Shown piece by piece: positions 27,201-29,178 of a stretch of 29,178 nt of DNA (its first letter is position 1; each line of letters starts with the position of its first letter). The position numbers and the translations under genes were made by a program. The DNA is from a virus. Where the stretch lies: IMG/VR virus record IMGVR_UViG_3300030339_000188, positions 1 to 29,178 of that record, one strand, 5' to 3'. Under the pieces are notes generated by a model that was not told the DNA's origin, did not search any database, and saw only the letters and a list, made by a program, of their open reading frames with translations.

Positions 27201-29178
27201 AAAAAAAATTAAACCTGCTGAAGAATATATTATAGCTAACGTTGAAGGAAAAGATCTTATTGTTAGATTAAGATTGAAAAATGCCAATAACGGGAAAAAA
27301 TATGATAGAATAGTGATTTGCGAAGATGTCTTTACAAATGATGGATTAATACATAATTTAAAATTAACATATAGATTAGAAGGTGTTGAAGTTTTTGTAG
27401 ATTATAAATTTTTTAAATTTGTAAACTGGCAAGAATTTACTTTTTCTGAAAATATTAAAGTTGCTAACACTCAAGGTTCTGTATATTACCCAAAATCATT
27501 ATTAAGTGGAAACTTTAAAGGAGAATGGGATGCTACTCTTAATAACCCTAATTTAGATGCTAATTTTAACTCTTATAAAGTAGGAGATTATTGGATCGTA
27601 AAAAACGAAAATAGTTCTTCATCTTTAGATAAACTTAATGGATGGAAAGAAAATGATTTAGCTTTAAAAACAAAAACAGGGTGGGTTAGAAAAAGAATTA
27701 GTTCTTTACCAGTTGAAATTCTAAACAGACAATTAGATCAACAAACTCCTGACTGGCAAGCAGATTCTGGTGTGTATCCTTTTATTGTTGATGATAGTAA
27801 AATCCAACCAGGTGTTTTTTGGAAAACTACTGAAGTTAACGATGTTTATAATAATATTTTAAAATTAAACATTACAGCAGGAAGTTATGTTTACAAATCT
27901 TCATCTTCAGAATGGGGGCAAACTTATGACTTGCAAGTCTTAGAGTCAAAAATATACCAAGGAGAATGGTTTACTAAAGAAAATGAACTTCCTACCCCTA
28001 TTGATTTTTCATGGAAAATTGACACAAAGGGAACTTTAGATTCAATCAATTGGAAAAGTGGCAACTTAATTGTTAAAACACAAGAAGGATGGATTCAAGT
28101 TAACGAACAACAATATAGTTTAAAATGGTGGGATATGTTTGTAGGAATGCCTGCGAATATTGATATGAATATAAATAAAGTTTCTGTATTTGAAAAACTT
28201 TATATAAACCAGCCAGATTTCGAAGATTCTAATTTATCTAATAATTTAAATCATGAATTAGAAAAATGGTGGTTTGATTTCTCAAATCAAGAAAAAAATA
28301 TTAGCGGAAATTATGTAACAGATAAAATTAATATATTTGCAAACTATAACGGCTCAACCCCTTCTTTAAATAATTTTTTAGATACTTTAAAAATTAATGA
28401 TTTCTTTAAAGAAAGCTATTCAGTTATTAAATTATCAAATGTTGATAGAACTAATGTTGAAATACTATCTCAAGTAATTGGGAATACTCCTGATGTAGAA
28501 TATATTAAGTTAAATTCTTACTTTAACCCTAGTTTTGTTGAAAAAAAATTAAATTCATCAGATGCTGTTGTTTATAAAGAATTTGTTAAAAATATGATTA
28601 AACAAACTGGTTGGACAAATTCAATACATCAAGATTATAATTACGAAGGGTTTAATGAAATTATTAATAATTATTACAAATTTTCTGAAAAAGTTTTAGA
28701 TTATTCAACACTTTTAGCTTATTCTCAAAACGTTAAGCCAAAATTTGAAGGTATTGTAAAACAATTTATACCTATTGTTATTAATATTACTGAATTTAAT
28801 ATTCTTTATAGGTTTTTTACATCTAAACATCGTTATCAAAAATCTTTTTATTTAAGTAATATAGGTACTTATTTAAACTCTCCTGCGTTTTCACACTTTA
28901 AAATATTAAAATGTGAAAGTGGTGTTACTTATGAAATTAGCTTAGTAAATAAAATTACGGATGTTAATATATCACCTACGACATATTTTATATTTTCTAA
29001 TAGTGAGTCTGTTCAATGGCTTGGAACTGCAATTACAAACAAAATAAACGGTGAAGCTACAAGTAATTATTTAACTGCAAAAAAACAAAATGATATTATA
29101 TATTTTTATATAGATACACAAAATTTTAAAGATATATTTAATTTGGACCCTAAAGATGTTAATATAAAACTTTCTTCA
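24250..29178 (+). CDS. Giant tail/baseplate structural protein, N-terminal 1643 codons (runs off the right edge)
   Basis: An uninterrupted frame from ATG at 24250 to the last base. It opens MPTITTSKSNDAIKGGVFFG. The first ~600 residues look beta-rich. Residues ~628-670 (LAQKRQKYLLINLLYIYSKK, then GTIACLESLLNLLG) are helical and resemble a segment of P2 gpI-type baseplate proteins. Two copies of a GEW-type module follow: one near residues 1087-1150 (FKGEWDATLNNPNL ... GDYWIV ... GWKENDLALKT), the other near 1236-1290 (YQGEWFTKENELPTPI ... INWKSGNLIVKTQEGW). These repeats recall adhesive modules of phage fibres. Size and place suggest a baseplate wedge or tail-peripheral protein, loosely comparable with T4 gp7. 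The stop is outside the window. Confidence 0.8.
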   Translation, partial: MPTITTSKSNDAIKGGVFFGSNLTPGGLFSNIPESTNIVSNQTVISPNIILTLEQIKNSLNNSLSSTNSLSNPTLNIFLKKYTQLLIDYEEIRNTVFFGSSYTELSYQITYLSSKYPYKIYIAKKGTTNTLKKIELNSIGANSSFYFKINEDMPLYNNVDITNDGAFSWIKDYDIIDSTKTRFPVKDLQAIKTGVLGEVTPFKSTDSFSYYILEIKANLTLKEEGSVIFFDSLKMQSKLGEAQIINGDGYPFYLNDSVYLKVKFVNLSDKLKDLEILKRDAVGVFSSTAITFKVDSFNSSSPSLCSITIIKSSEDGTSINGFPSDIDLVAGDYLTIVKDLSPEYKIYEKVKIDSITIGDTMIVNFTPDPLLNIDYNQIDTSEGVYVTLPETLAKIQVSGRIEATDEIQYNAGIELNVQTIHRGLLLSPKLGKIIEFESTLDGLQKAILNILNPTPWPREVITNNIITEGEEFRLWVQNPDNMIKNKTDFDFSYYTDNEQQYDLVGAISLDENETNQLIRRAIPSELINEINETDDSLFSRYVLLAAKFFDSIKVYIDFIQYTHTLNYSEFNQLSPEFYKLYADHHGLTLFSEGNESDLSSLIFDTVNTRSSLYVENSNLIDSVKLNELAQKRQKYLLINLLYIYSKKGTIACLESLLNLLGTPDGLVSISEYEYLWDKVNNFGYKNINNEKVSVPQVLSYDKDVDKSVNKPYYYKPVYDNDNVYNLRELTLQIDPIEGITKDIYKYIQKKKQYAYFNPGSFLNLQPIECPKAESDEKTSYYGLPLSFPEKFSGIGVNYLIDKTSPDDLKFAKFQICGLYKLSSSSVTFTEDVVNPINTLFTYQIPLLKDLPVEEIYKKNSIFALNHYPIVLKITIPDNFSSITTWNVKCLNSPSNDFTLQLPSLYDIESIEEKLKQFKILFDNKTNVFSSWIEDNKTSEIGKYDFCIKYNYDNFLQSTSIESINCSLDVYNNNVLSQSYNFSKGKKIKPAEEYIIANVEGKDLIVRLRLKNANNGKKYDRIVICEDVFTNDGLIHNLKLTYRLEGVEVFVDYKFFKFVNWQEFTFSENIKVANTQGSVYYPKSLLSGNFKGEWDATLNNPNLDANFNSYKVGDYWIVKNENSSSSLDKLNGWKENDLALKTKTGWVRKRISSLPVEILNRQLDQQTPDWQADSGVYPFIVDDSKIQPGVFWKTTEVNDVYNNILKLNITAGSYVYKSSSSEWGQTYDLQVLESKIYQGEWFTKENELPTPIDFSWKIDTKGTLDSINWKSGNLIVKTQEGWIQVNEQQYSLKWWDMFVGMPANIDMNINKVSVFEKLYINQPDFEDSNLSNNLNHELEKWWFDFSNQEKNISGNYVTDKINIFANYNGSTPSLNNFLDTLKINDFFKESYSVIKLSNVDRTNVEILSQVIGNTPDVEYIKLNSYFNPSFVEKKLNSSDAVVYKEFVKNMIKQTGWTNSIHQDYNYEGFNEIINNYYKFSEKVLDYSTLLAYSQNVKPKFEGIVKQFIPIVINITEFNILYRFFTSKHRYQKSFYLSNIGTYLNSPAFSHFKILKCESGVTYEISLVNKITDVNISPTTYFIFSNSESVQWLGTAITNKINGEATSNYLTAKKQNDIIYFYIDTQNFKDIFNLDPKDVNIKLSS

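Noticed and set aside
1-29178. Stop-codon reassignment as in some Bacteroidetes phages
   Set aside because: No suppressor tRNA (CTA, TTA or TCA anticodon) is present, and the genes end normally with TAA, TGA or TAG in sensible places.
1-29178. CRISPR arrays, insertion sequences or rRNA genes
   Set aside because: No regularly spaced direct repeats, transposase-like protein, or rRNA sequence was seen on either strand.

Overview
This window is a late-gene and tRNA region of a tailed double-stranded DNA phage with a T4-like (myovirus) morphogenesis module. It is visibly AT-rich. Almost no gene has a Shine-Dalgarno sequence, and a TTATATTTA-type promoter element recurs that partly matches the Bacteroidetes -7 box. 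I infer a large T4-related phage of a Bacteroidetes/Flavobacteriia-type host. The host is inference; the T4-like module is read directly from the proteins.

Layout. (1) Positions 1-4956, minus strand: an array of 15 tRNA genes (Thr, Gly, Ala, Ile, Val, Lys, Lys, CAT, Phe, a GTC class II-like tRNA, a CCA class II-like tRNA, Arg, a GTT class II-like tRNA, Tyr, and a Tyr lacking a D-arm). Interspersed are a GIY-YIG nuclease fragment, two paralogous zinc-finger/PD-(D/E)XK nucleases, a small protein with a strong Shine-Dalgarno, a start-less ORF remnant, and structured spacers. (2) 5021-5705: two paralogous mini-genes (33 and 35 aa), each with its own terminator. (3) 5706-6080, plus strand: a GNAT acetyltransferase ORF without a normal start codon. 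(4) 6139-17765, minus strand: the head module. In transcription order it holds a tagged virion-candidate protein, small and acidic proteins of unknown role, portal (gp20), an unknown core-position protein, prohead protease (gp21), an unknown, acidic scaffold (gp22-like), major capsid protein (gp23), a second tagged protein and a small ORF. (5) 17853-18722, plus strand: a zinc-finger/Toprim primase. (6) 18698-21816, minus strand: a baseplate hub fused to an M15 peptidase, and a gp53-like baseplate wedge protein. (7) 21910 to the window end, plus strand: three large structural genes, the last running off the edge.

How it fits together. Portal, scaffold, protease and capsid protein form a T4-type prohead assembly pathway in which the protease cleaves after (L/I)xE. 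Three otherwise unrelated proteins (the GNAT enzyme and the two tagged proteins) share an N-terminal peptide of about 25-30 residues ending in LxE. This looks like a capsid-targeting propeptide, so these proteins are candidates for being packaged in the head and delivered with the DNA. Most late transcription units have their own promoter motif and many have their own terminator, so the head module is close to monocistronic rather than one operon.

The most unusual material is (a) the putative capsid-targeting tag family, (b) three tRNAs with Asp, Trp and Asn anticodons but class II (long variable arm) bodies, plus a D-armless tRNA-Tyr, (c) structured mini-elements between tRNAs, and (d) the pair of tiny self-terminated genes. 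No homology search or folding program was run; all family calls come from motif recognition.
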